Positions 45,987 to 59,723 of a stretch of 64,000 nt of DNA are shown piece after piece. The notes below the pieces were generated by a model. That model saw only the letters and a program-made list of their open reading frames with translations, was not told where the DNA came from and made no database searches. Positions within the stretch are counted from its first letter, which is position 1; each line of letters begins with the position of its first letter. Origin of the DNA: Adenanthera pavonina (taxonomy: Eukaryota > Streptophyta > Magnoliopsida > Fabales > Fabaceae); the NCBI GenBank assembly GCA_026686845.1, contig JAIVEN010000013.1, positions 9,940,001-10,004,000 on the forward strand, given 5' to 3'. Made by a program: the position numbers and the translations under genes.

Positions 45987-47753
45987 AATTCTGCTTAATG
46001 AATTAATCATTTCTTTCTTTTGGAATATTGCGCACATAGTTGACTCTTTTTTTTGCCCTTTTTCTATACGTAGTTGTGAATTTAATTGGTTGAAGATTTA
46101 AGACTCCCTTGTTCTAAGTGATATATGAAGCTTTGCCTTTGCCTGTTTAAGTTCATTGCTAGTGTTAATGACAAGCATGAGATAGTTATAAATTATAACT
46201 CTCATGGAAAACATTTCTCACAGAATTTTTCTACCATAGCATCATAAGAAATTCACATCTTTAACACGAATTAGCTCATGACAAAGGTATTTTGCTGAAA
46301 AAATTTCGTAAGAATTTAGAGTGTTGATTAATTTTGTTTACTCAAATCAAATATTGTGAAAATTTTTACAAGAACTTTTTTCTCCTTATAGATTATTCAT
46401 TATTGATATTTTTTCCTTTTAAGAATTTCACTATTTTTACGAGGATGGGAATCAATTGCTTTGAATGCTGACTATTTCACTCTAGGTGATGTGCTTGGGC
46501 TGGCTTCTTCTGTTCTTTCCTTTTTTTCCCCGGTTTGTAATAATTTTTAATTCTAATTAACAACTCCATTATAAGGAGCCGAAATAAATCGTCACTCCGC
46601 TGAAAATGAAAAAAAAAAAAACTCTTGTTTTTTAACGGCATGATAACACAGGCCAAGTTGGAATCATAAAATCAAAAATTAACTTAGCCCATAAGATTGT
46701 TTAGGGCTTTAGGTCTAACCCACCTAAACCCATAGGCCGAGATCGAATCATAAATCATAAAATCAAGGATACTATAAGGATGTGTGGGCTGGACCTTATT
46801 GATACTTTGCCTGTTCCTCTTTTGATAGCCCCAATATGAATATGATTGTAGAACAATTAAGATATATAATATTTATTATATTCATATTTTCAATACTAAT
46901 TAAATATTTTTTTGACTTACAATAAAAATGAAAATGTCCTCATATAGCAACATCCTAAAACTAGTAGCAATCTCAACATAGAAATGTCGGCATGATTTTC
47001 AAGGATATTATTACCATTTTGAGGAATGTTAACATATATATATATATATATATATAGCTCTGGTACTGTCATTCTCACTATCATATGATAGAGTTTATAA
47101 AGATTTTCTCCGAGAGTGTTTGATTTATCATTTAGTTGGGTAAATTTACATTTACAAATGTACTTTAGGCTAATACTGTATTTGACTCATTTTACAAGGT
47201 TATTCTATAAATTTATTTTTGACTTGAAATATACTTTTAGCCAATGAACTAAATAAGATACTTTTTAGTTTGCAAATATATTTTTGTCTCTCAATTGTTT
47301 TGTTAAACTTATTTTTACAATAAAAAACAACTAAATATAATCATGTTACAACAAATATACTTTTATTCAAATTTCATTTTGACAAATTTTATTTTATTCT
47401 AATTTAAGGTTGCTAGTCTAACATGCTTAGACGACTTAGTTTGACCTTCATGAAATACTTTGTCTTTTATGGCATTCTTATGCAAATTGTCCTAAATACA
47501 CTTTGATGCACGTCCTTGGTATGACTTTCACAAAAGAATTCTAAATGGATGTATTAGTTCTTTTCGATAAATCTCTACTTGTGTTTTAATTTTGTGAACT
47601 TAATAGAAATTAATTTACACAAAAAAACAAAAGAATAGATTGCTTCCATCAAAAGAAAAAAAAAAAAAAAGAGAGTGAATCACAAGTATAGGTTTTAATT
47701 CAAATTGCAATGTTGTTTGTTGCACATGTTACCTTGTCAACTAAATAAGAATA
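45987..47753. other. AT-rich DNA, no gene
   Basis: 46635-46810 contains duplicated words (AATCATAAAATCAA) and CCCA/GGGC ends resembling a small hAT-type MITE, not delimited. A (TA)n tract lies at 47035-47056. No protein-like frame is present. Confidence 0.35.
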
Positions 47754-50346
47754 TGTAACAACTTACTTTCAAACACCTTAACTTTCAACTCCAAAATTGT
47801 CAAAACAATGGAAAACTTGTGTTTGGACTAGAATTGTACGGAGTCGTGGTGTGCTACAATACCGTTGTGGCCTTAGCTGGGTAGTAGCACTTGGTGCAGT
47901 GGCAGCTACAGTGATGCTGTGGTGTGAATTGGACAGAAGCGTGTGGTGTCACAACAAACTTCCGATGCATATAACCATATGCTTTGACCTCTGATTGATT
48001 TGATTTTAACTCCTGCAAGTCAATCTTGTTCTAATCTATCCGTAGACACCAGTTTTACTCAAGTCCACCTCCGTTTGGAGATTTTGGACACCTGACACTG
48101 TTTTAACTACTTTTTGACTAAAACTTACCACAAACCACTTCCAATTGCTACCAAAGGCAATTTGACTATTATGGACCATTTACACAGGTCATAATTGACT
48201 CAACCAACTTGTCTAAAGAAGTTTCATCTCAAAGGAACTAATCTTCTGAGAGTTGACCCCTTAATCTCCTAGTTCACAAACTAGCTATATGCCCAACTCA
48301 CATTTTCTAGGCCCAAAAACCCTTTTTTGGGCTCTCACACGTATGTCCTGACACAAAGACACCTGTCCCATCAATAACGATTTATGCCGGGGCCCAAACC
48401 ATCATCACTTATACACACCTATACATATCACATATCTAAACTCATCATCATCAATGTCATCATTACAAACATCCATGTTATCATACAACATTCATAACCA
48501 TCATCATCTCAATATAATTATCTTCATACAACTTACAAACATGATATCCTACTTAGCACAATGCATACATTGACAATATAAATACTCCATGACTTGAATA
48601 TTCCCATGTCTGAGACACTACTACTTCCTTGTTTTCTTCAGATTAGTACTAGAACCTTCACCTCAAATGTTAGTTCGTGGGAAAGGGGTGTGAGATAAAG
48701 TCTTAGTAATTAGGAACAACCACATGCAATATATATATACTAATCCATACCATCGTGCACATGGTGCAATGAAATGCAAATGAATGGTATGCATATTTTC
48801 CCTCATATGTAGCTAGAACCACAAGCTGTTGTCATCACAAGACATTTCAAATAGATGATTTCCTTCCAACAGTAGGTGAAGACTGATTTCATGACATCGC
48901 CAAGCTCACCTTACACTAATATAACTCGACTAAAGGTTACACTAGTACTTGGACCGTGACTCTCCTTCCCTTGGACCACCATGAATTGGTGGTGATTTAT
49001 GGAAGGTACATCCTCAAATCCACTACCACCTGGCTCTCCTGGCCATAGGAGAGGATTTAGTGATAAGAATGTTTTATCATATCATCTTATCCATTGCCAC
49101 CTGGTTCTTCCTAGGAGAGGATTTAGTGGCAGGGATCTTTATCATATCATCATCATATCCCATCTCATCATCACCTTAACATCAATCTCTTACTATACAA
49201 TCACATGGTGATGATGTCAATGTCATACCAACATGCCTTTAAACACATGTATACATATATCATCACAATCATCATATGTACATTCTAGCATGCAATGATA
49301 TGTGGATGCTACAACATCATAAATACACATCACACACAAACATCCTATCTCAACTAGCTATATACATACCACGATATGTAGAAAAACCATACACATATAC
49401 AATTAATATCGTGGTATGAAAAGGAACATGCATACATATATATATATATATATATATAAATCAACATATATTCACATAACTCACAAACACCTAGTTACCT
49501 TAGGTTGTCAATACCACACACATGATTCCACAAGCTCCTTGGATTGCCTACCACAACTTGTACTTCTCTGGTCAAACGAACAACCTCTACAATGTCATAA
49601 TATCTTTAATCAACAAAAGTATAATTATCCCAAAATTGTACAATTCAATTATTTAGGTTTAACCCAAGGTTCCAATAACATTTTTAGGTATCAATGAGCT
49701 CCTAATAATCATTCAAACCTTAACTAACCACACACATTTCAGATTCCATACACCCTTAATCAAAATCAACCTAGAGTTCAACTTAAAGTCATCATTATCT
49801 ATTCAAAACTTGAACCCAAAGCTTCCTAACACTAACTAACACTTCATTAATCCCATTTTATTCATTTTAATCAGTAGGATTTGGCCAAAACTGAAAACCC
49901 AACACATATACTCAAAAATCCAACTCAAAAATCAAAGAAAAATGGAGAGGGAGGAGCAAGAATTACTTACCAACAATTTATCAAGCTTCTAGAGTCTAGA
50001 AATTACCTCCAAGGGTCGAAAATCATGAACCTTAGTGTTGCTCCCTCTTCTCTCCTCTGTTTCTTTTTGCTTCATTCATCTGAAATATTTCTTGTTTATA
50101 GGAATCTGAAGTCTGTCGCCACAGTGGTGGGTAAGTTCACTGTGGCATGAAGCCCTTTTTGTCCAAAAATTTTCCTAAGTTGAAGCTCGTTCACAGCAGC
50201 AGCCTTGTGTCTCACCGCGGTGTTGGACTCCTCTGCCTCCATTTTACTCTTTTCTCCACCTTGGTTCCTCCAGTCCTGCATACATCATCAATTGTACTTT
50301 GTTAGCTAGAGACTAAGTTTGGGATAATGTAATGAATGTTGTAACA
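47754..50346 (+). mobile_element. solo LTR, family A, copy 3 (2.6 kb)
   Basis: It starts TGTAACAACTTACTTTCAAA and ends GAATGTTGTAACA, and its content is collinear with copy 1 (2759-5256). The 5-bp flanks are GAATA (47749-47753) and GCATA (50347-50351), one mismatch. It contains the conserved inverted repeat in perfect form (49365-49377 with 49406-49418), the ACCACCATGAATTGGTGGT block near 48975, and a (TA)n tract at about 49435-49458. No internal region is attached. Confidence 0.85.
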
Positions 50347-51440
50347 GCATATATCTTACATAGCTTCCTTGCTATCTCTTAATATTCTTATAATATTGCC
50401 ACTAAGTTTTTTTAATATATTTATATATACATATCGGTGTTTCTCACCAAACATTTAAATTATTAAACTTTTGATTGCGAATACAATTTAATTCGATGAA
50501 TTTCATTCAATTTAAACTTGTGAATGTTTGTGTGTCTATATATAATCATATTTTGTCTGAATGTTATCATTAATTTTTTACTTTTTTTTTATATTTTAGT
50601 TTTCATTTTCAAATCATTAAATTTCAATAATTATATATGTCGGTGCTATCATAGAATGTTCACATGATTAATAAGAAATACAAGTGGAGTATTTGCTTTA
50701 TTCAATAAAATACTGCACTTGTGTTTCCTAATTTTTATTTGCACAATGTGGGTTATAAAAATTAAACTGATCAGGTCTCTCTTAAAAGTCAGACAAGCTG
50801 AGCTATCACTAATCAATCATTCATATCAAGTCAAATATGGAATTTATTTATTCCTCAGATTCTATACAAGAATTAATAAATCTCTCTGGTTGCCATGTGC
50901 TTTTAAGAACCAGTCCCACATGCATGTTAGCTAGCGAGTTGTGATGCAACTTGGATTCTAACACTGTAACACCTTACGTGCATAACATTTGAGGAAAGCT
51001 GTTTACTTTTTGTTTTTAGTTTAAATTTCTATATATATATATATATAATACTAGCTACTAAAAACAACTATTTATAAGGAATCGTGAACTGTGTGACTTC
51101 TAGCCTTATACAGTGTCCAAAATCTAGTTATATATATACCTTGTTTCTTTTATAGATGTTATATACTTTGGTAGTAGATACATATTCATGCAACGGCCTT
51201 AACAAAATTAAGAAACAAAAGTGCATACTTTTATAGAATAAAACCAATACTCCACTTGTATTTATTAATCGCGTATTATGGCAATTTTGCACTAGAATGT
51301 CAAAAGGAAAAAAAAAAGGTTAAACACACAAAATCTCCTATGAAAGTCAGTCAAACTGAGTTATTATAAGCATATGTCTTAAGCTCCTATACCCCTTTAA
51401 GTTGCAAGTTCCAAGTAATTTCCATCACATTGTGAACAGA
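50347..51440. other. upstream region of the HSP70 relic with internal duplications
   Basis: 50645-50715 recurs in inverted form at about 51220-51300 (shared words TACTCCACTTGTATTT and ATAGAATAAA-like). 50775-50812 recurs directly at about 51338-51375 (AAAGTCAG.CAA.CTGAG). A (TA)n tract lies at about 51031-51050. Confidence 0.5.
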
Positions 51441-51446
51441 TATAAG
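51441..51446 (+). promoter_or_regulatory. TATA box of the HSP70 relic
   Basis: TATAAG lies 86 bp before the ATG. A single TTC-CA-GAA heat-shock-like pair lies downstream at 51494-51501 in the leader. A full three-unit heat-shock element was not seen. Confidence 0.45.
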
Positions 51447-51526
51447 TACTAGCACTGTTTCTTCTCAGATTCACCGCCTCTGAATCATTTAATTTCCAGA
51501 ACTCCATTTACTTGAAAGAGAAGAAA

Positions 51527-54411
51527 ATGGGTGAGAGCTCACAGAAACTTGCAATTGGAATCGATCTCGGAACCACATACTTGTGTGTGGGAGTATGGTA
51601 GCACAATCTAGTGGAGATCATCATCAATGACCAAAGGAATAGAACAATGCCATCTTATATAGCCTTCACTGATACTCAAAGGGTGGTCGGTGATGCTGCT
51701 AAGAACCAGGCTGTACTTAACTCTACTAACACTGTCTTTGGTATTTATAATTCTTCTTTCCTCTGATTACAACTAGTTTGATTTTATATGAGAATTGAGA
51801 ATATCTAACAAATGTATTTAGTATAACTAGCTACAATTACAAATGAAGAATATTTGGAACATGCTTAAAACCCTTTCATTTTAGCTCATAAAATTTTTTT
51901 ACAAGTGTTCAGTTACGTATAGAAGACTCTTTCCAGTTTTGGTGAGGCAATTATAAGCTTTTCACTTGGGAAAAAATAGTCTCTAGACACCTTAACTTGC
52001 ATGAATATCCTTTCAAAATATGAGCATAATGTAATGACCCTTAACATAAATTTTAAGAGACTTAACCGAACAGTGCAGGACCGAAGGGATTAGGACTAGA
52101 GAAGGAGTCAATTGAGCAAGGACACAAATTTTGTTCTAATGCCATGGCAAGGTTCAGGGCTGCAGTGGTGAGATATACAAATTAGGCTTTTAGGTCAAAT
52201 CAGTGGGCATTGACTTTATGGCGAGCTTAAGTGGCTTCATGGCGTCAGTCGGGAAATTTGTTTAAATCAGAAGTTGAATCAGTTGTCGAAAGAAGAGAAA
52301 AACGGAAGGAAAAAAAGGAGTTGCACTAGGGTTTCATATTTTTGGCTTGAGAGCTCGATTTCTGGCATCTTGGAAGCTTAAATCTTGTTGGTAAATCATC
52401 CCTTACTTTTCTTTTTCATTTTTCTTCAAGTTGTTTGGTGATTTTTTTGGATTTGATTAGGGTTTCGACTTGGGTTGCATTTTTACTGATTAATATGCTT
52501 TATTGATGTATTATTGGACATGTTTAAGCTCTGGCTTAAGAATTTTAAGTGTTTAAGTGGTATATTTCCCAAACCCTAACCCTTAAATGTTGGTATTTTT
52601 GGGAATATGAATCTGTGGGAGTATGATCATGATTTTATGGATTGTTTTGGGTGTTTTGATGTATTTGCATTGGGAAGCTTTGTTTCAGCTAGTTTGTGCT
52701 TTGAGTTGGCAATTATGTATGCTAAGGATTGTGAATTTGTGATGGTGATGAGAATTTGATGATGCATAGGTTGTAATATTGCTCAATTGGGAATTTGGCT
52801 CCGAGTTGTAATTGGAAAGTGCTGAATTGGTTGTGGTTGCTCTTTTTGGCCTACCGAGGTGTCAAGTGGGTTTGACAATTGAGGTAACCGGGGTGTTCTG
52901 TTTATGTCTTTTAATTAATTATATATGTTTAGTCCTTTTTATATCATGATATGTATGCTTTATGTATGTGTTTTGTTCTTTCATATCATGATATGCCTCA
53001 TAGCTCAAATATGGTCATTCCTTTTCATATCATGACATGTGTAGCTACATAATTAGTGAGTTTCCTATTCTTACGCTATTTCATGATAAAAATGGTTGTT
53101 GGTATTCATGAATATATATAACAATTATGATGCACCCATGCTTTGTGATATACTTTATCATGGCATGCTAGCATGATAGAAATGATACATGTGTTGATAT
53201 GTTAGCATGCATAGGGTATTGTCATATGTAGCTACATGTGTTGATATGTTGCTGTTGCTTGTTGTTATGATAGTTAAGTGTCATTTGTAGTGTTTGTATA
53301 TTGCTAAGTGTATCAGGTCGTTTGTTCGCATATCCTATGGGATGGATGGATGTATAACCCTTTTTCACTTCTGATTGGTTGTTGGATGGTTTTGGGGCTA
53401 TGACAGTGTATATGATATGATGTGTGCATGGTATGTTCTATATGTAGTTTGAGATGCCTTAAATCTTATTGTCTTGTGTTGTTTGAGCTTGGAACTTGTA
53501 GTTCTACTTTCCCTCTGATGAGTTTGGTTTGGTTGTACGCTTGGTTGGGATCATAGGTCTTATATATGTGATTTGGGTTCATAGCCCACTGGTGGAAAAA
53601 TGGGGTTTGAAGAGGTCTAAATCTAGTGGAGTGGTTCTACTAGGATGGTGACTCCCTGAGCATGTCTTTTAGGTCAATCTTGACTTGTTAGAATTGCTCT
53701 CATAGTGGTATCAAAAAATGAAAAAAAGAAAAAAAGAAAAAAAGAATTGCTCTCATAGTGAAATGGTAGGTGGTTTGCATCATGAGTGGTTATGTGGCTT
53801 GTTTTGGTCTAAAACAAACTATTTTGATTATGAGTGCCCAAAATCTCCATACAGAGGTGTTTTGCAGTGATTTGAACATCTATGGTTAGATTAGGAGTCT
53901 GGTGATGACTCTTTGACTTTAGAATTGGGTGAATTAGAGGTCAGAGCAAGGAATTGTATGAATCGAAAGTTGGTTGGTCACATAAGAATATATCTTATGT
54001 AGTTATTGTCACTAGCACCATGGCGCCACGTTGTTTTATCTCTTCCCTTATTTGGTCTAGAACATCCTTGTGCCGTGGATCCAGACTCCTTCGCTGTGGT
54101 GCCACCCTATCAGCTTCTTTTGCTGTTTTCCCTACCTGATGGTGTGTGGTTTGGGTCTATCTAGAGATTTAGGATGTTACATTGATTATGAGATGTACAA
54201 GAAGAAAGTTGAAGCAAAGAACACTTTAGAGAACTATATATATGACATCAAAACTGCTATAAATGATGAGGAGATTGGGTCAGAGCTTTCCCCGATAGAC
54301 AAGAAGAAGATCAAGGCTGCGATTGAAAGGGCCTTACACTTGGTTGAAGTCCAGCAGCTTGCTGAAGTTGATGAGTATAAGCGTAATATGAGAGTTAGAG
54401 ATTATCTTTAA
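51527..54411 (+). pseudogene. cytosolic HSP70 pseudogene, middle replaced by a solo LTR
   Basis: Exon 1 (51527-51740) encodes the start of the HSP70 ATPase domain, including the phosphate-binding signature IGIDLGTTYLCVGVW, then a premature TAG (51599-51601) where the family has Gln. It ends with ...NTVF plus one base of the next codon, followed by GT, exactly the conserved intron-1 position of plant HSP70 genes. About 0.3 kb later the solo LTR 52030-54181 begins. Coding resumes at 54184 in the C-terminal lid (KKKVEAKNTLENY, LSPIDKKKI, QQLAEVDEY), roughly residues 535-610 of a 650-residue protein, and ends at TAA with the tail frameshifted. Some 450 codons (rest of ATPase and substrate domains) are missing. 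Confidence 0.9.
52030..54181 (-). mobile_element. solo LTR, family A-like, copy 4 (2.15 kb)
   Basis: The left end TGTAATGACCCTTAA and right end TTTAGGATGTTACA match the termini and order of copy 2, in the same (minus) direction. The 5-bp flanks CATAA and TTGAT do not match, unlike the other copies, and HSP70 coding is missing across it. It has three CATATCATGA(T/C)ATG palindromes near 52940-53040 in place of the stem-loop arms of the other copies. 53680-53760 contains a small duplication around (GAAAAAAA)n. Confidence 0.75.
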
Positions 54412-55149
54412 ACTCATTATATTGAAGAAAAGTGCAAGTATATATAGGTGCTGGCTCAAGTAATAATGTACAAGAAGGGAAATCAACAGCCAAGAGCTTG
54501 GCAAAATTGGCACGATTTTCCTTGCGTCCGACTACTGACGTTATTGTCCTCTTTAATGGTGATCCTGGGGCTGGTCTCTACTATTGAAACTTTTTTCCTC
54601 AGTTGTTCATGATTAATTTGTAATAATACTCATTCTAATTCTTAATATAAGATCTTTTAATTAAATATGCGGATTAATGATGTGACTTAAAGTTAGTTAA
54701 TTATCTTAATTTATCTAAAAATCACAATTTTTTTAAAAATTACCCTTTAATCTTTTTTCAAAAATCACAACATTTTTTCACAATATTGAGATTTATTATA
54801 TAGGAATAATTTTTTATAAATGTATAATAAATATAATTTCATATATTGTAAGTGTTCTTATATTTAGAATTAGAATTAAAGATTTTATATTTAGAATTGG
54901 AGGATGAAGTAGGTTAGGATTTGATGTGACATGGCTTAGGTAGTTTTCATCTTGTGACCAGTTTCTTAAATTTGTGTACTTGATACGTGTCGGTTTTAAT
55001 TTACTGCTTAAGATGAACATTTTTAAAGGGCTTTACATTGGCTTCATGTCAAGTGGGATATGCTGAAGTTTGAGTTTGAATATATCGATGAAGTACTGAT
55101 GTATCCTCTCAAGTGCACATCCTTTATGTGTACCTCATGTTCAGTTATT
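54412..55149. other. HSP70 tail remnant and AT-rich DNA
   Basis: 54420-54480 still shows a frame-shifted HSP70-like tail (YIGAGSS). After that I see AT-rich sequence without a gene. Confidence 0.4.
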
Positions 55150-55861
55150 TTTGTCTTTTTTTTTTATTAACCAAAGACCACTAGTAATAAAATATACCTT
55201 ATGAACATCTTAAGAAAAACAAAGGAAAAATAGAGCAGACCTTAATGAAGTCACGCAGTCAAACAACTGTACAATTTTTTTCTTATGCTTTTTTTTTCTC
55301 TTGTAAATTATTAAAAAACTGTAAAATGTATGAATAGAAAAAAGGTACCAAATAAAAAAAAGAAAAATAAAAATAAAACCTACACAGTTGCATGACTACA
55401 TGAGAGGATATATTCTTTTTGGTATGTGAAAGAATAAAAGATAGGGAAGACATACATACCGATCGAGAATGTATTTTCCACACAGAGAGAATGAAGAATT
55501 CCAGGCAGTAGAAACATAATCACTCGGACTTTGTTTACTGGTTCACCGTAGATACACTCAAGAAGGAAAATTGAGAGGAAAAGTAAGAGCATTTTTCAAG
55601 AGAGGAAGAGAGAGAGCAACTCACAGAGAACCGAGCGTTACACGATAGAAGAGTGCTTTTCAGAAACTGATGCTGTTATACTTTTTTCCATGCACACACA
55701 TGATCACTTAAAATTCTCGGGCGTGCGGTGTGAGGGAACGGTTAACATTAACCGTTCCCTCCCTCTCTTCTTAAAATAATAAATAAAATAAAGTTATTTA
55801 TTTTATTTGGGCTTGTGCCCTTTTGTTTGGGCTCTATACCCATCAAGGGTGCAGCCCAACA
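55150..55861 (-). mobile_element. 3' LTR of the copia element (distal end uncertain)
   Basis: On the minus strand the LTR starts TGTTGGGCTGCACCC at 55861, directly after the purine tract AGTAGGAGA (55862-55870), the usual polypurine tract plus LTR junction. It contains a perfect palindrome (GGGAACGGTTAA with its complement, near 55733-55765). The end toward lower coordinates is not fixed because the 5' LTR is outside the window. Confidence 0.6.
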
Positions 55862-58800
55862 TCTCCTACTCATACTTGATGGGTTAACCTCTTACAATTC
55901 TTCCTTTCCATTTCATACTAAGTGTTCTACCGTGACCGCATGCACATAACGTCTATAATTAGGTATTTTTTATACTAGAAATCCTTTTCAAAGACCAGTA
56001 TAGAATTACCTTATGTATTTCACATTTATTTTTTTCATGTATTATGCCTTGAATGTCCTAGATTTACCCATATACACTTTCATCCATGGCAAATCTAATC
56101 CCTCAAGTTTTTATATAAACTTAGATTGCCTAACTCTTGTATACTTAGTGTCTACGCTTAAGATGTTAACATCATAACTTCTTAACAGACATGTCTTAGA
56201 TACCAGTATAAGTGTGTATATATTTAGATAATCTTCCTTTCATCCATATTTCATTTCAATATGAAACAATTGCTTTCCTAGCATAAGACCTTTTGATCGA
56301 ATTTATCATGACCATTGGATATATGCTAAAGTAGCTAACATTGAATCATTTTCCATGAAAATGCCAAAGTCATAAGGACATTAATGAGAGGATTTATTCC
56401 TCTCTGGGACTCACACAATAATGAAGCAATGATCTATTCACTTACTTCCCATTTGCAGTTTTAAAAAACACATGCAGTATGAATTGCATGCTACGATGTT
56501 ACTCTTATCACATAAGAGCGTATATCGATTTTGTTTTTATTGTTAACACCGTACAGATTTAAGTTCAGACACACACAATGTCTAACCTGAATTCTACCAA
56601 TGCTTCCACTTATCATAGCGTCTTTGTTGGAGAATTCTCATCTGGTTACATGTATTATGGATTGTGGGTATCCATAATTCAATCCAAAATTTATATTTAT
56701 TGGATCTCATCTAGACCTATTCTCTTCTTTTATCGGGACGACTTATTTTGTATTGTTTAACTATCATATCTACTCTCTTGCAGATTTACTAGTGAATACA
56801 AAAAAATGTCTCATCTTTGCCCACTCTCCATGAGTGTCAAAGGCAGTTACTCGTGTGAGAAAGCTAACCTTATCAACATGTACGACATACTAGACATTGT
56901 ATATTTTTCAAAAGTATATGTACTCAAATGACTCAATTATAGAAAAATGCACTTAATTTTGTTCATATAAATGATCATTACAGAGATTTGTGTTACATCA
57001 TATCCTACGAATACCAAGTGATTTTACATGATCAGCATATATATCTCTAGGTATTGGCTTGGTAAAGGGTTCAGCAATTATTTGACGTGTAGGAATATGG
57101 CGAATTGTAACACTTTTCTGTGCTATGGCATCTCTTACAAAATTATACTTGGTGTCTATGTGCTTTGTCTTACTATGATATTTGGGATCTTTAGTGTAGG
57201 CAATGGCAGCCTTGCTATCACAGTTTATCAAAATTGGATCCAATTTATCACCAATGATCCTTAAGTGTTTTATGAATCTTTTCAACCATACTGCGTCTTG
57301 CACCGCTGCAGAATATGCAATGAACTCTGCTTCCATGGTAGACAAAGCAATACAAGTCTGTTTCTTGCTACACCAAGATATAGCTCCATTGTTTAGCAGA
57401 AAAACATATCCAGAAGTCGATTTGTGCTCATATAGATCTCCTCCCCAATTAGCATCAGAGTATCTTACCAAGCGTAAATCGCTTCCTTGATAACATAGGG
57501 CATAATCTACTGTGCCTTGCAAATATCTCAGGATTCTCTTTACAGCTTTCCAATGTTTCAGTCCAGGGTTTGACTGGTACTTACTGACCAAACCAACTAC
57601 ATAACATATGTCTGGTCTCGTACACATCATGACATACATTAAACTACCAACTGCACTGGAATAAGGGACTCTTTCTATCATCTTCTTTTCAGACTCAGTC
57701 TGAGGACACATATCTCAGCTTATATTTTCTCCTCTTGAAATAGGGGTATACATAGGTTTACAGTTTTTCATGTTGAATCGCTCAAGAATTTTCTTAATGT
57801 AATTTTTCTGAAAAAGGGATATTAATTTTCTTGGGCGATCTCTATGGATCTTAACTCCTAGTATATAATCAGCTTCACCCATGTCTTTCATTTCAAAATT
57901 CGAAGATAGCCATTCTTTGATAGCTATAATCAATTTTAGACTATTTTCGGTGAATAGTATGTCATCCACATAAAGGGATAATATCACAAGATTCTTTTCA
58001 AAATTCTTGATGTATACACAGTGGTCCTTGTCGATCATTTGGAAATCATACGAGGTTATAGCTTGGTGAAACTTCAAATACCACTGTCTGGATGATTGTT
58101 TAAGTCTATAAATGGACCTTTTTAACTTGTAGACTTTATTCTCTTTCCCTTTCTCAATGAAACCTAATGGCTATTGCAAATAGATTTCTTCATCCAATTC
58201 ACCATTTAAAAATGTGGTTTTTATATCCATCTGATGTAATTCTAAATTTAAACTTGCTACTATTGCCAGAATTAGTCTTATGGAGTTAAAATGCACAACA
58301 GGTGAAAAGTATCTTTATAATCTATACCTTCCTATTGAGTATACCCTTTTGCCACTAATTAAGCCTTGTATTGTTCAATCGATCCATCTGCATTTCTCTT
58401 AATTTTGAGAATCCATTTATTCCCAATTGCCTTACGTCCAGATGGAAGATTGATCAAATCCCAGACTTGGTTTATCCTCATTGAATTCATTTCCTTTTCC
58501 ATTGCTTTCTTCCATTCATTACTGGTAGGGCATGATAAAGCCTCATGTATTGAATCAGGCTCATCATAATCTTGTGGGGTAACTATAAGTGTAGTCCCTT
58601 CTATTGGGAAACGTCTCTTTGGTACACTTTCTCTGTTACTTCTCCGCAGTGGGATCTCTTGTAAGTTATTCTGTTCTTGAACAGAATCTTGTACTTGTCC
58701 TTGTGAGCTCCCACTCGAATTAAGAGGTTGAGGTATATAAATTTGTTCCTCAGTTTCTTCATGTATCTCATAAAGAAATACAGTACGATCTACCTCACCC

Positions 58801-59723
58801 CTACTAGGAAATTCATTTTCTAGAAATGTTGCATCTCTAGATTCTATTTCAGTGACACTTCCATCCTGGTTTTCTCCAATGAAAACGTAACCCTTAGATT
58901 GTTCAGAGTATCCAATAAAGATACATTTCTTCCCTCTTGGACCTAGTTTTCCATGTTTGTGGGAAGGATCATGGACATAAGCTACTGACCCCCAGGGTTT
59001 TAAAATATTTAAATCTGGCTTACGATTTGTCCATTGCTCATAGGGTGTTGATGTGACTGATTTTGAGGGCACACGGTTAAGTATGAAGGTTGCTGTTAAA
59101 ATTGCATCTCCCCAATATGAAATGGGTAGATTGGCTTGTGCCATCATGGACCTAACAATGTCTAGTAATGTTCTATTTCTTCTTTCGGCTACACCATTTT
59201 GTTGTGGGGTGCTAGGGATTGTAAGTTGCCTTACTATTCCCTTTTCTTCACAGAGCTTTTTGAATTGTTTAAATAAATATTCACGTCCACGATCGATTCT
59301 TAATGCTTTGATTTTCAGCTAAGTTCATATATCGTCTAAAACATTCTAGTGCTTCAGATTTATGTGACATCAAATAGACAGAACCAAATCGCAAGTAATC
59401 ATCAATGAAAGTGATGAAATAAACAGCTCTATGTTTTGCCCTCACACTCATAGGACCACAAATATCTGAATGGATTAATTGCAATGGAGTTTCTACCCTA
59501 GTTCCAGTTCCGAATGCTTTTCTAGTTGTTTTACCAGCCAGGCAATGCTCACACAAGGACATTTCCGTTTTATCAATTGCACCTAGCAGTCCTTCTTTAG
59601 CTAGTTTAATCATTCTATTTTGATTAATATGTCCTAGTCTAGCATGCCAAGCATTCATATCAACATTTGAATTGGAAAAAGTTGCAAAGCAATCATGCAT
59701 ATAAAAAACATCAACAATGTCCA

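Noticed and set aside
47035..47056. TA repeat as a possible origin or regulatory site
   Set aside because: Simple microsatellite; similar tracts occur at about 18211, 29142, 49435 and 51031 without context.
54070..54183. N-terminal part of the ORF that runs into the HSP70 lid
   Set aside because: The first 38 codons are LTR sequence; only the part after 54183 is HSP70-derived.
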